Shown: in pieces, positions 20,678 through 28,933 of the stretch | Numbering within the stretch: position 1 is the first letter of the stretch | How the letters are laid out: every line of letters begins with the position of its first letter | Source: Endobacterium cereale | GTDB taxonomy: Bacteria > Pseudomonadota > Alphaproteobacteria > Rhizobiales > Rhizobiaceae | Assembly (NCBI RefSeq): GCF_009617585.1 | Contig: NZ_WIXI01000041.1 | Span: 169,573-233,572, forward strand | Direction: 5' to 3' | Length of the DNA: 64,000 bases | Made by a program: the position numbers and the translations under genes | The notes under the pieces: model-generated | Seen by the model: only the letters and a program-made list of their open reading frames with translations | Database searches by the model: none | What the model was told of the DNA's origin: nothing

Positions 20678-21297
20678 TCAAGCGACTTTTCAAGGAATTC
20701 GAGCGCTCTTGCCGCACCGCCCGGCGAGATCGTATGCCCAACGGCGGGAAGGATATCGACTTCGACACGGAAACCTGCGGCTCCAAGCTGGCTAGCTGCC
20801 ATCGTCGATGCCACGGGTGGTATAGTCCGGTCGTCTTTGCCGTGCACCAGAAGGACAGGAGTCTCGTTGCTCCGCGATGAAACCTGCATAAGCGCAAGAA
20901 GACCCGCAAACGAGACAAGTGCGCCCACCTGCCAGCGGCCGGATGCAACCCCATCGAGCGCGACGATGGCACCCTGTGAGACCCCGACGAAAGCGACACG
21001 GTCAAGCCTCGCCTCGAACCGTTCTCGACGAATGATCTCGGAGACGGTTCGGTCGAACCCCTCGCGGGCTGACTTGATGCTCTCGGGAGCCAGGGGATTG
21101 CCGTCGATACGGAACCACTGATGTCCCCGCCAATGCGTGAACGGAGCATCCGGAGCGACGAAACGGCTATTCGGAAGGGCCGCACGCCAGGAAGTAGCCA
21201 GCGGCATCAACTGTGCTCCGGAAGCACCGATGCCGTGGAAGAAGATAACGAGACTATCCTGTGCTGGCATACCGATCCTGCGGTTGATGAAAGACAA
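20674..21297 (-). CDS. Phospholipase/carboxylesterase-type alpha/beta hydrolase
   Basis: A 207-residue serine hydrolase of the carboxylesterase/YpfH type. The oxyanion region is IFFHGIGASG, the nucleophile elbow is VGVSQGAIVAL, and the catalytic Asp and His are likely in VHGKDDRTIPP and AVGHTISPGG. The start may be the second methionine, nine residues in. It is translationally coupled to the downstream HARP-like gene. Substrate unknown. Confidence 0.85.
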   Translation of the reverse strand: MSFINRRIGMPAQDSLVIFFHGIGASGAQLMPLATSWRAALPNSRFVAPDAPFTHWRGHQWFRIDGNPLAPESIKSAREGFDRTVSEIIRRERFEARLDRVAFVGVSQGAIVALDGVASGRWQVGALVSFAGLLALMQVSSRSNETPVLLVHGKDDRTIPPVASTMAASQLGAAGFRVEVDILPAVGHTISPGGAARALEFLEKSLE

Positions 21298-21547
21298 GCC
21301 GAGGGCGCTCGACCATCGCCGGGAGCACCCTCAAACCCCGCGCACGAACATCGACGCGCGACGGAGAGGTCGCTACGGAGGCTGCGCTGATTGCGGGGCG
21401 GCATTGATTAGATGGTGCTTGCAGACCGTACGCACAAGGGCGAAGCTATGCACTGGCAGGATTCCTGCCATCGCAGCAATGCCGTTGAAAGCGATCGCTT
21501 CGCCAACCACTTATGAGAAAACCCTCACCAACAACGAAGATGGCCTC

Positions 21548-21721
21548 ATGGTGACCAGGATCCGCAGGACTCTGACCGTGGAAGAACGCGCGGCAGCATT
21601 CGAGCATACGAACAAGATGGCGCAGGACGCGTCCGAAGAGGAACGCCGGCACCGCGAAGAGAAAAGTGCCAAGCTTCGGGCACTCCGGCTTGCAGCCGGC
21701 AGCGGGGCCACGCCGGATTAG
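21548..21721 (+). CDS. Small charged hypothetical protein (57 aa)
   Basis: Starts MVTRIRRTLTVEERAAAF and is rich in Glu, Arg and Lys, with a helical EEERRHREEKSAKLRALRL stretch. The longer upstream frame lies opposite the hydrolase and is rejected. The ribosome site is weak. An EcfG promoter for the next gene follows immediately. Confidence 0.45.
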   Translation: MVTRIRRTLTVEERAAAFEHTNKMAQDASEEERRHREEKSAKLRALRLAAGSGATPD

Positions 21722-21734
21722 TCCGGCATTGTCC

Positions 21735-21760
21735 GGAACCAGCCCTTTCCTTCCGAGTTC
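21735..21760 (+). promoter_or_regulatory. EcfG-type promoter for the 21786 gene
   Basis: GGAAC at 21735-21739, 17 bases, GTTC at 21757-21760; 25 bases before the ATG. Confidence 0.72.
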
Positions 21761-21785
21761 ACGATCACCAACCAAGGATTCCGAT

Positions 21786-21974
21786 ATGGATCACGTTTCC
21801 AATCCCCAGCATGCAGAAGCTCATACCAGCCTCACCTCCCGCCGCCTCGCCAAGGGCTACAGTCTAGACGATCTTGCGATAGCCACGGGCCTGACAGTGG
21901 AAGAGATCACTTCGACCGAGGAAGGCCGAGGTTTGGCCAATCACGTCGGGCGCATCGAGGGCGTTCTCAAATAA
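21786..21974 (+). CDS. Small HTH-like protein (62 aa)
   Basis: The central part, SRRLAKGYSLDDLAIATGLT followed by VEEITSTEEG, resembles a single Cro/C1-type helix-turn-helix. It may bind DNA or act as a small adaptor. AAGGA precedes the ATG by 8 bases and a full EcfG promoter lies upstream, so it is probably a stress-induced regulator. Confidence 0.65.
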   Translation: MDHVSNPQHAEAHTSLTSRRLAKGYSLDDLAIATGLTVEEITSTEEGRGLANHVGRIEGVLK

Positions 21975-22064
21975 TCCGGCTGGTGAGCACAAGCTCGTGC
22001 CGCGGCCGGGTCGCCCTATCACTGGCAATCGTTGCGTGGCACCCGTCTCAGAGGTGATGCCGTT

Positions 22065-22238
22065 CTAAGGCGCAAGGCACTGGTCGCAGATCCCGCATCC
22101 GTCCTCATCCATGGCGGACGCATTGCACGGTAAGCAACAACAGAGGCAGGCACGCAGATCCAATCCGTCGGCGCGCGGCTCAGGTGGCAGAATTTCTATC
22201 AAGTCGTCTAGATAGGCTGTATCGGTCAGTTCGTCCAT
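22065..22238 (-). CDS. Cysteine-rich small protein (57 aa), paralogue 1
   Basis: The start at 22238 (MDELTDTAYLDDLIEILPPEP) follows GGAG with 6-base spacing. The C-terminal half carries CLCCCLPC and then MDEDGCGICDQCLAP, giving eight cysteines in pairs that could bind Zn or Fe-S. The paralogue at 51417-51587 keeps EILPPEP, the CCC cluster and the same C-terminal motif. No known family is recognised. Confidence 0.7.
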   Translation of the reverse strand: MDELTDTAYLDDLIEILPPEPRADGLDLRACLCCCLPCNASAMDEDGCGICDQCLAP

Positions 22239-22301
22239 CTCGGGCTCCAATCGAGGATCCACTTCAGATGGTGAGCGTCCGCATAAGCGCAAGATCGGCA
22301 C

Positions 22302-22570
22302 CTTGGGCGGCTGGTTTTTTTGGCAATGCCACCCTCGCAGGAGTTCGAGAACTCGTGGATGTTCAAGATATCTGGCGACAATTCTCTACGGCCCCTCGAT
22401 GGCGGCATGGGGGCTGATCGATTTGGTCAGACGACGTCGAAACTGGTCGATAGGCCCAACGATTGCAAGAACATTTCCATGGGAGCACTTCCGAGCCGCG
22501 ATGGGGCCGATCATCCTACTTCTAATCTCGAGCCTCATCTGAGCTGGCTGGTCACAGACTGATCGTACCT
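22302..22570. other. Intergenic, nothing convincing
   Basis: No supported coding frame, promoter or terminator was seen between the two minus-strand small genes. Confidence 0.3.
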
Positions 22571-22771
22571 TCAAGGTGTGATGTCGACATGATCCTGAAG
22601 CGCTGCCCTGTCCATGAAGATATCGGTGCTGCCAGCCTGGTGAGCCGGATGGGAGACTTCGATGTCGATGTGAGATGGAAGTGACAGCGCTTGCTGCGTA
22701 TTCATGAGACCAACAGGAACTCGATCTCCGTCGGCGCTCGTGACCGAAACTTCTACGATAGCGTGCTTCAT
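22571..22771 (-). CDS. Small hypothetical protein (66 aa)
   Basis: Starts MKHAIVEVSVTSADGDRVPV; GGAG lies 6 bases before the ATG at 22771, which favours this start over the longer frame. An EcfG promoter ends 34 bases upstream. No family recognised; the predicted product is a soluble beta-rich protein. Confidence 0.6.
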   Translation of the reverse strand: MKHAIVEVSVTSADGDRVPVGLMNTQQALSLPSHIDIEVSHPAHQAGSTDIFMDRAALQDHVDITP

Positions 22772-22804
22772 CAAATACTCCGTTTTCCGGGACCACTGAA
22801 AAGC

Positions 22805-22830
22805 AAACAGAACGGGAGTCACAATGTTCC
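22805..22830 (-). promoter_or_regulatory. EcfG-type promoter for the 22571-22771 gene
   Basis: Minus strand: GGAAC, 17 bases, GTTT. Confidence 0.7.
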
Positions 22831-22883
22831 GGCTCTTCGAGCAATCGACTTCCGTGCAGATGACTTCCAGAGACGTTAGATGC

Positions 22884-22908
22884 AAAAAGGCCACTCTTTT
22901 GAGTGGCC
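22884..22908 (-). terminator. Intrinsic terminator for the YflT-like gene
   Basis: A perfect 8-bp stem GGCCACTC/GAGTGGCC with a four-base loop, followed on the minus strand by TTTTT. It lies 27 bases after the stop at 22935. Confidence 0.8.
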
Positions 22909-22934
22909 CTCAAGCTTCGCAATGTCAGTCTATG

Positions 22935-23546
22935 TCAGACGCGCGGGTCAGTGCGGTAACGGCCACGCTCCGCTGCGATCTGATCGGCCGTGTAGGGATC
23001 AGCGGCATCGTCGAAACGCGACCAACCTTCTGTGGTGTAGGCCTGGCGGCGAGCAGTCAGGTCGACCGAGCGCGTGCTGCGAAGGATAGCCTCGGAAGCG
23101 GCAACCTTATCCTCCTCCACCTTCGCGGCAACAACCGCGCCGCCGCGGCGAACACCTTCAGCATAAACGTGAGCGTCTTCTTCCTTCACACCGGATTCGA
23201 TCATCGCCCCGACGATACCGCCGACAGCACCACCAGCGACAGCGCCGGCAACAGCGCCAACAGCGGTGGCGGCAAGCCAGCCTGCGGCAACGACAGGGCC
23301 TACGCCGGGGATAGCCATGATGCCGAGGCCTGTCAGGAGACCGCCGGCGCCGCCAGCTACCGCGCCGATACCAGCGCCAGTGCCTGCACCTTCGGCAGCG
23401 TTATTACCCTGCCCTTCGATATCTTCCTTACCATCCTGGTTCGAGATGATGCTGATGTGATCGGACGGAACACCCGCATCTTCGAGAGCCTTCACGGCAT
23501 CACGGGCATCGTCGTAGGAATCGTAGAGACCTGTAATCGTACGCAT
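22935..23546 (-). CDS. General stress protein (YflT/GSP17M-like) with glycine zipper
   Basis: A 203-residue protein. The N-terminal domain starts MRTITGLYDSYDDARDAVKA, typical of general stress protein 17M/YflT. The middle is Gly/Ala-rich (GAGTGAGIGAVAGGAGG and GAVAGAVAGGAVGGIVG), a glycine-zipper membrane-insertion type sequence. The C-terminal part is polar. It is the second gene after the PepSY-like gene (42 bases apart), so the EcfG promoter at 23950-23975 probably drives both. Confidence 0.85.
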   Translation of the reverse strand: MRTITGLYDSYDDARDAVKALEDAGVPSDHISIISNQDGKEDIEGQGNNAAEGAGTGAGIGAVAGGAGGLLTGLGIMAIPGVGPVVAAGWLAATAVGAVAGAVAGGAVGGIVGAMIESGVKEEDAHVYAEGVRRGGAVVAAKVEEDKVAASEAILRSTRSVDLTARRQAYTTEGWSRFDDAADPYTADQIAAERGRYRTDPRV

Positions 23547-23588
23547 GGGGATTTCCTCGTAGTTTTGTTCTTGTTGTTCGAAACTGGT

Positions 23589-23906
23589 TTACTGAGCCAT
23601 CGTGATGTTGCCCTGGAAATCGAGCGCGACGTTGCCGTGCTTGCCATCCTTGGAGCCCATCGCGCGCCAAACGCCCTGATCGTCGAGCTTAAGACCCGAT
23701 ACGTCGGTGTAACCGGCTTCCTCGATGCGTGATTTCGCCTGAGCTTCAGTAAAGCTGTTCTTGCCAGCCACAGGCGCACCCGGATTCTGCTCACCCGAAG
23801 TCGATACTGCAGGTGTCGTCTGCGAGGTCTTCGGGGCTTCGGTCTGCGCAAAGGCGGCGCTCGCGGAAAGAAGGGCGGCGGCAACGCCAAAAGCAATCTT
23901 TTTCAT
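23589..23906 (-). CDS. Secreted PepSY-like protein (105 aa)
   Basis: It has a clear signal peptide (MKKIAFGVAAALLSASAAFA) followed by a Thr/Pro-rich linker. The C-terminal domain, SRIEEAGYTDVSGLKLDDQG then GNVALDFQGNI, resembles a PepSY or BON-like periplasmic fold. GGAG lies 8 bases before the ATG. The EcfG promoter ends 44 bases upstream. Common in rhizobial stress regulons; function not established. Confidence 0.75.
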   Translation of the reverse strand: MKKIAFGVAAALLSASAAFAQTEAPKTSQTTPAVSTSGEQNPGAPVAGKNSFTEAQAKSRIEEAGYTDVSGLKLDDQGVWRAMGSKDGKHGNVALDFQGNITMAQ

Positions 23907-23949
23907 AGTCTTACTCCAAATTCCTGCACCCGGTTTGGTTGCGTTGGGA

Positions 23950-23975
23950 GAACCTCCCACGATTGATTTTGTTCC
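23950..23975 (-). promoter_or_regulatory. EcfG-type promoter for the PepSY-like/YflT pair
   Basis: Minus strand: GGAAC, 17 bases, GTTC. It lies back-to-back with the promoter at 24095. Confidence 0.75.
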
Positions 23976-24094
23976 GTTCAAAAGATGCATTTGGTTGTCG
24001 CCGCGGGCTTGGCCACTGGTTGGTGGCGGCGGTGCATTTGGCCCACACTGCTGAGAGCGCGGTCCCCGATCCGATCCTTGGTTTTCCGCGGTAG

Positions 24095-24120
24095 GGAACA
24101 ACGCAGACATTCCCGTGTTC
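24095..24120 (+). promoter_or_regulatory. EcfG-type promoter for the DUF2177/phosphoesterase pair
   Basis: GGAAC at 24095-24099, 17 bases, GTTC at 24117-24120; 38 bases before the ATG at 24159. Confidence 0.75.
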
Positions 24121-24158
24121 AGTCCGACATCAGTAGCCCAACAAGGATTTCTCGCCCG

Positions 24159-24560
24159 ATGAAAACACTTGGCATCGTATACGCTGGAACGCTGCTCTCA
24201 TTTCTATTGATCGACGCAGTCTGGCTGGGATTGATCGCCAAGAACTTCTACCGAGACCAGCTTGGCGACCTGATGCTACCTTCTCCAAATTTCGCGGTTG
24301 CCGCGATATTCTATCTGTTCTTCGCAGCCGCAATCGTCGTACTCGCGGTGCGCCCAGGCCTGGAAGTGGGATCGCTCTGGACGACTATAGGATATGGCGC
24401 CCTTCTCGGACTTGCTGCCTACGGCACATATGACATGACGAACCTCTCGACCCTCAAAGGTTGGCCAGTGACTCTGAGCATCGTTGACATGGTATGGGGA
24501 ACGGTGCTGACCGCAGCGGCAAGTGCTTGCGGTTATGCAGCGGTCCGTCAATTCGGCTGA
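24159..24560 (+). CDS. DUF2177-family membrane protein
   Basis: A 133-residue protein with four hydrophobic segments and the DUF2177 features LLIDAVWLGLIAKNFYRDQL and YGTYDMTNLSTLKGWP. The longer upstream frame is antisense to the PepSY-like gene and rejected. First gene of a two-gene operon under an EcfG promoter. Function unknown. Confidence 0.85.
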   Translation: MKTLGIVYAGTLLSFLLIDAVWLGLIAKNFYRDQLGDLMLPSPNFAVAAIFYLFFAAAIVVLAVRPGLEVGSLWTTIGYGALLGLAAYGTYDMTNLSTLKGWPVTLSIVDMVWGTVLTAAASACGYAAVRQFG

Positions 24561-24565
24561 TCGGC

Positions 24566-25075
24566 ATGAATTTCTTCACTGGCGATACGCATTTCGGAGA
24601 TCCCCGTGTCCTTAGGATCGACCGCCGACCCTTTGCGACGATAGCTGAGCATGACGCTGCACTCGTCGGGAACTGGAACGAGGTGGTTGGTCAAGATGAT
24701 GAGGTATGGCATCTGGGCGACTTCATGTCGGCCAGAGCTGGAGACGGTGGAGCGTTACTTAGCCAGCTTAACGGACGCAAACACCTCATCATTGGCAATA
24801 ATGATCCGGAAACGACCACTCGCTCAAAGGGATGGGCCAGCGTCCAGCACTACGCAGAAATTCATGACGAAGGTCGCCATCTTATCCTTTGTCATTACGC
24901 ATTCCGGACTTGGAACCAGATGGGCAAAGGGTCGATCAACCTGCACGGACACTCGCACGGGAGGCTCAAACCCGTTCCTCGACAGTTCGATGTCGGCGTT
25001 GATGCTCGCGGATTGAAGCCCATGCGCGTGGCGGAGATCATCACATCCAGAAAATCTCGGCACCTGAGCGCTTGA
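24566..25075 (+). CDS. Metallophosphoesterase
   Basis: A 169-residue calcineurin-type phosphoesterase. Metal-binding motifs are visible: FFTGDTHFGDPR, EVWHLGDFM, IIGNNDPE, LCHYAFRTW and NLHGHSHGRL. It starts 5 bases after the DUF2177 stop, so it is co-transcribed. Substrate unknown; related small enzymes hydrolyse nucleotide-type phosphoesters. Confidence 0.88.
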   Translation: MNFFTGDTHFGDPRVLRIDRRPFATIAEHDAALVGNWNEVVGQDDEVWHLGDFMSARAGDGGALLSQLNGRKHLIIGNNDPETTTRSKGWASVQHYAEIHDEGRHLILCHYAFRTWNQMGKGSINLHGHSHGRLKPVPRQFDVGVDARGLKPMRVAEIITSRKSRHLSA

Positions 25076-25480
25076 GACAGGGCTTCCTCGTGCAATACTC
25101 GGGGCGACTGCGTGGGATCATAGGATTTCGCGACGATAGGATGATCAATATTACCGGAACCACTTCTCAGCGGCGGCAAGCAATCCGCGCTCGTCGTCGA
25201 TACCATCCTGAAAGAGGCAGATCACCTGCGCAAACACTCTTCCGAGTTTTGCCTAGTCGTCCAGACGAAGTGCGGCATCTGCTGGTAATCTTCTTCGCAT
25301 GGAACACGCTATGGCTCCCGGTCGCCCAATGCAAATGGACAATTGAGCCAGCTGGCCAAGGATCGTGCTGGATCGTCTCAGCGATTGCGCGCCTGTTTCC
25401 GCTTTTTCATCTGCACAACGTGACGAAACATGCCGGCTCGCAAACCTTCGCACCGGAACCGCGAAAACGTCCCGCTGCGT
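25076..25480. other. Intergenic stretch with one tentative small ORF
   Basis: Apart from the tentative ORF at 25148-25288, nothing is supported. Longer frames here lack ribosome sites and recognisable sequence. Confidence 0.3.
25148..25288 (+). CDS. Tentative small ORF with an ATA at the start position
   Basis: The frame reads LPEPLLSGGKQSALVVDTIL then KEADHLRKHSSEF and ends CGICW. It looks protein-like and is preceded by AGGA at 7-base spacing, but the start position is ATA and no ATG, GTG or TTG is near. Listed only because the same ATG-to-ATA pattern occurs elsewhere in this window. Confidence 0.25.
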   Translation: MLPEPLLSGGKQSALVVDTILKEADHLRKHSSEFCLVVQTKCGICW

Positions 25481-25717
25481 TCACAGCTCCCTGGAAGGAG
25501 CCGTCAGATCACATAGACCCTTGTGCTTGCCTACAGCATCGAGAAGATTAGGCAATGATCTGTAACCCTCCCGAAACAGGCTGATCATGATCGCTGCCGC
25601 AAGTTCGCTCTCCGGGTCATCCTTGTTGACGCAATGGGTCTGGCGCCATTGCGTCAGGGCACTTTCCAGAACCTCCAGTTCGTTCGGCCCGAACGTCGTT
25701 TCAAAGAAAGCACGCAT
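25481..25717 (-). CDS. Small protein of the MRAFxET family, paralogue 1
   Basis: 78 residues starting MRAFFETTFGPNELEVLESA. The paralogue at 38308-38529 shares MRAF(F/L)ET, FGP, a Trp-containing helix, ELAAAI and a KH(K/R)GL(C/S)DL tail. The start at 25717 follows from that alignment. Helical and soluble; common in rhizobia as a hypothetical protein. Function unknown. Confidence 0.65.
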   Translation of the reverse strand: MRAFFETTFGPNELEVLESALTQWRQTHCVNKDDPESELAAAIMISLFREGYRSLPNLLDAVGKHKGLCDLTAPSREL

Positions 25718-26046
25718 TGTCAGTCTCGCAATCCACGTATGCCCGCAATGGTTCGGATAGCCCCCCGCTTCGACACAGCGGAGTCGGATGCAGGGTGTGG
25801 CCATTCACACACTCGATCATGCCATCTTCCGCTTGAAAGAGGCAACCGGGCCCAAACGATTTCAAGCCGTTGGCCCTGCACTATCAAATTTACCGGTTGC
25901 AAGACAGTCGCCAATCGATTCCAATAACGTCTGGATACCGCCGGTATCGCAACGATCCCGGACCGACCAGCAACCGTCCATTCAGGAAGACGCGATATCA
26001 ACCCAAACGTTGATGATGAGCATACTTTGCAGGACCCTTCCGACCG

Positions 26047-26951
26047 ATGATGAAATCCTCGCTCGACCACATGCCACCGCAGAAACAGCGCGAGCTTTCG
26101 CGTGCGTTGGAGATCCTGCATGAGGAGTTCGAGGATGCATTGAAGGATGGCACGGCCGAGTTCAAGAAGCGCGGGCGTATCCTGAAGATCATCCTATTCG
26201 GCTCCTATGCCAAGGGCGGCTGGGTCGACGAGCCCTTCACGATGAAAGGCTACCGCTCGGATTTCGATCTGCTCGTCATCGTCAACAATCGCAAGCTCTG
26301 CGACTTTGCCGAATACTGGTACAAGGCGGCCGACCGGCTGATCCGCGACCCGGCATCCAGACGCCGGTCAGCTTCATCGTGCATTCGCGCCGTGAGGTGA
26401 ACACCTACTTGAAGGAAGGACAGTATTTCTTCTCCGATATCCGCAAGGAAGGCGTCGTGCTTTACGAGCTCGATGACGAGGAACTCCCTGAGCCCAAACT
26501 TCTGACAGCGCAGGATCGACTCCGTATTGCGCGATTACACCTCGAAGCGAGATTCTCAATTGCAAACACCTTCCTGAAAGGCTCAAGGTTCTATCTGGCC
26601 GAAGGTCATGTATCGGTAGCCGCATTCGAGCTTCACTAGTCACTCGAGCAGGCCTATTCCTGCGTACTTCTCACGCTGACCAATTATGGCCCACCGTCTC
26701 ACAACATTAAGTTTCTGAGGTCGCTCGCAGAGGAGCAAGACAGGCGGTTGGCCGCCGCGTTTCCTCGCGACCAGCACAGGGATAGGGCCTGGTTCAACAC
26801 GCTCAACGAAGCCTATGTGAAAGCGCGGTACTCCAAGCATTACGAGATCAGCGAAGAAGCCCTCCTGTGGCTTCAAGAGCGGACCGACATGCTACTTGAG
26901 TTGGTAAAGGCAACCTGTACCGACCATGTTACTTCACTGGAAAGCAGTTGA
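26047..26951 (+). pseudogene. MNT-HEPN fusion gene with frameshift and nonsense mutation
   Basis: The N-terminal part has the minimal nucleotidyltransferase motif LFGSYAKGGWVD with SDFDLLVIV. Near 26352 one base is missing from what should be a G run, and the frame continues as SFIVHSRREVNTYLKEG. A TAG at 26637-26639 replaces a likely CAG before SLEQAYSCVLLTLTNYGPP. The C-terminal HEPN part contains YVKARYSKHYEISEEAL. Intact relatives are single proteins of about 300 residues. MNT-HEPN pairs act as toxin-antitoxin modules; this copy looks dead unless the lesions are sequence errors. Confidence 0.8.
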
Positions 26952-27096
26952 AATGAAGCGCCCGCATCGGATGTCAGCCTTCGTCGAAATCGACTTCAAA
27001 CGATGGTCCCTTGTCTTCGGCCCATTCTTGCCGTTTGAGGGCGAGACGACTGACTGAAAGTGCGACACTTCCGCAGCGTCATGTAATCGCTTGAAC

Positions 27097-27753
27097 TTAG
27101 ACCCTGCTTAGGCTGTCGAGATCGGTCATGATGAATAGGAGCCCGGCAACCATTGCCGCGTAGGCGCTGAGTTCGGCGATTTCCTCGACGAGCTGCGCGA
27201 CACCACCTTCAAGGACATAGTGGAGAGGCACGAGCGGCAGGTGACCCTCGGCAGCCGTTGATACCAGCATTGCCGTCAGGGTGATCATGAGCGACCAGAT
27301 CGGTATCCGGCGATGCTTGAGAAGTCTGATACCTGCTTTTGCTGTGGGCGTGAACGAGACCACTGCGATGCAGAGGGTAATCAGTCCGGTTACGACTGGG
27401 GCCACCATCGGCTTATACCAAAGACATTGTGACGCATAGAGAGGACCATGCTCCCCCATGCTCGTTGGTTCAAGGAGAACGGCGCCCCAGCTCAGCTCCC
27501 GTCCGATGACGATCAGAAGGATCGGTGCGACCGCAAGACCAAACCATCGCCCCGCGGATCTCGACCGATACGAAAACCAAAAGGAGGTGACCAACCCGAC
27601 GAAAAGAAGCACGACTTGAGCATTCTCGACCGGTTGGTTTTCATGCCCCCACCAAGTCGGGAGTGAGATCGCAAGCGGGTATGCTGAGATCAGAACCAGG
27701 GTAGCGAAAATGAGGAGCGCCGAAGCAATTGAGCGGAGTACATGCGTATTCAT
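27097..27753 (-). CDS. Multi-pass membrane protein, unknown
   Basis: 218 residues from the ATG at 27753, with about six transmembrane helices. Conserved-looking polar loops include GRELSWGAVLLEP and EGHLPLVPLHYVLEGG, followed by EEIAELSAYAAM near the C-terminus; the Glu and His residues within helices hint at an enzyme or metal site. No family recognised with confidence. Divergent from the BA14K gene. Confidence 0.7.
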   Translation of the reverse strand: MNTHVLRSIASALLIFATLVLISAYPLAISLPTWWGHENQPVENAQVVLLFVGLVTSFWFSYRSRSAGRWFGLAVAPILLIVIGRELSWGAVLLEPTSMGEHGPLYASQCLWYKPMVAPVVTGLITLCIAVVSFTPTAKAGIRLLKHRRIPIWSLMITLTAMLVSTAAEGHLPLVPLHYVLEGGVAQLVEEIAELSAYAAMVAGLLFIMTDLDSLSRV

Positions 27754-27846
27754 GATGGTCCGCCTACGCTCTTTCGGGGAGCTCCACAAGCTTCAGTTCG
27801 CCGAGTTCACGGCTTAGCAGTCACGCTTGTTTTGTAACGGCGACAA

Positions 27847-27872
27847 GGAACTTATCGGTGAAATGCCCGTTT
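27847..27872 (+). promoter_or_regulatory. EcfG-type promoter for the BA14K gene
   Basis: GGAAC at 27847-27851, 17 bases, GTTT at 27869-27872; 26 bases before the ATG. Confidence 0.7.
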
Positions 27873-27898
27873 CCCGAACCTGATTTCAGGAGACCTTC

Positions 27899-28315
27899 AT
27901 GAGAACCATCACAAAGATTGTCAGCGCGATTTCCTTGTCCACCTTGATGACCTTCACGTCGCTAGGAGCAGCGTCTGCGATGCCTGTCCCTGCCGTATCG
28001 GCGCCGCAGATCCAGAACGTTGAACAGGTGCAGTATCGCCATCATCGCCGTCACCATCGTGAGTGGCGCCATCATCGTGGCGATCGCGGCTACTACCGGC
28101 ATCGCCGCCACCACCGCGGCCCGAGTGCCGGCGCTGTGATCGGGGGACTTGCAGCAGGCGCGATCATTGGCGGAGCGCTTGCGGCCCCACGCCAGTCGTA
28201 TGGCAGCAGCCACGCCCAGTGGTGCTCGAACCGTTATCGCACCTATCGCGCATCGGATAATACCTATGTGCCGCGCGCTGGCGTTCGGGCCTACTGCAAT
28301 TCGCCGTATAACTGA
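27899..28315 (+). CDS. BA14K-family secreted protein, His/Arg-rich
   Basis: 138 residues with a signal peptide ending near SLGAASA, then a striking His/Arg-rich stretch ([19 protein letters not shown]), a Gly/Ala membrane-like segment ([18 protein letters not shown]), and the C-terminal BA14K motif [20 protein letters not shown]14K proteins were described as immunoreactive, lectin-like proteins of Brucella. The His-rich part may bind metal. EcfG promoter upstream; terminator downstream. Confidence 0.88.
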   Translation: MRTITKIVSAISLSTLMTFTSLGAASAMPVPAVSAPQIQNVEQVQYRHHRRHHREWRHHRGDRGYYRHRRHHRGPSAGAVIGGLAAGAIIGGALAAPRQSYGSSHAQWCSNRYRTYRASDNTYVPRAGVRAYCNSPYN

Positions 28316-28340
28316 GAATCCCGCAATTCCACACGGAACA

Positions 28341-28370
28341 GACAGCCTGCCATTTGGCGGGCTGTCCTCC
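28341..28370 (+). terminator. Intrinsic terminator after the BA14K gene
   Basis: GACAGCCTGCC, loop ATTT, GGCGGGCTGTC, then CTCCTTTAT. The stem has one internal mismatch. Confidence 0.7.
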
Positions 28371-28464
28371 TTTATATATCGCCATCATTGCCCCTGGTCG
28401 TTGCGGGATCATAGGCGCTGTCTGGAGCACACCGACCGCTCAGCGGAGTGAATGGCACGATCAG

Positions 28465-28914
28465 TTACGTAAACTGCCTTGCAAGCATGTCAGCCCTGAT
28501 ATTGCCGGGTGTTTCCGCATGCCCCTTGCACCATTGGATTTCCACATTCGCATTATGCATGAGAAGCGTGTCGAGCTCTTGCCATAGGAGAGCATTTGGA
28601 ATGCTCCTGCGCCTTGCATGCGCGTTGGCAGTTATCCGGTGCCACCCGTTGTTTCGCCAGATTTTGCGCCACCGATAGCAGCCCTCGACGACGTGGAATG
28701 AATCCGTCCAGAGCCAGACCTCCCTGCTTTTGGCGTTTTCCTCGACCCACTTCACAGCTTTCGTAACCGCGAGCAACTCAAAGCGATTGTTGTCCATTCC
28801 CGGCTCACACCCATTCGCCTCATGGAGCTGATCCCCGTCTTCGAAGACAATAAATGCCCACCCTCCGATTCGCGATGCTGCGTTAAAAGAGCCATCGCTA
28901 TAGATCTGAAGCAT
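28465..28914 (-). CDS. RNase H-like nuclease
   Basis: 149 residues from the ATG at 28914. The ribonuclease HI catalytic set is visible: IYSDGSFN (Asp), NNRFELLAV (Glu), LWTDSFHVV (Asp) and IRADMLARQ (Asp). It is close to the length of RNase HI but divergent; it may cleave RNA-DNA hybrids or be a specialised relative. It starts 20 bases after the DUF900 lipoprotein gene on the same strand, an unusual pairing. Confidence 0.8.
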   Translation of the reverse strand: MLQIYSDGSFNAASRIGGWAFIVFEDGDQLHEANGCEPGMDNNRFELLAVTKAVKWVEENAKSREVWLWTDSFHVVEGCYRWRKIWRNNGWHRITANAHARRRSIPNALLWQELDTLLMHNANVEIQWCKGHAETPGNIRADMLARQFT

Positions 28915-28933
28915 CTTTGAGGGGTCACGAGCA

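Noticed and set aside
21137..21721. 194-codon plus-strand ORF
   Set aside because: Most of it is antisense to the hydrolase gene; only the last 57 codons from ATG 21548 look like a gene.
22824..23732. Plus-strand ORF of 302 codons
   Set aside because: Antisense to the YflT-like and PepSY-like genes, both with signal or family motifs and a promoter/terminator in the minus direction.
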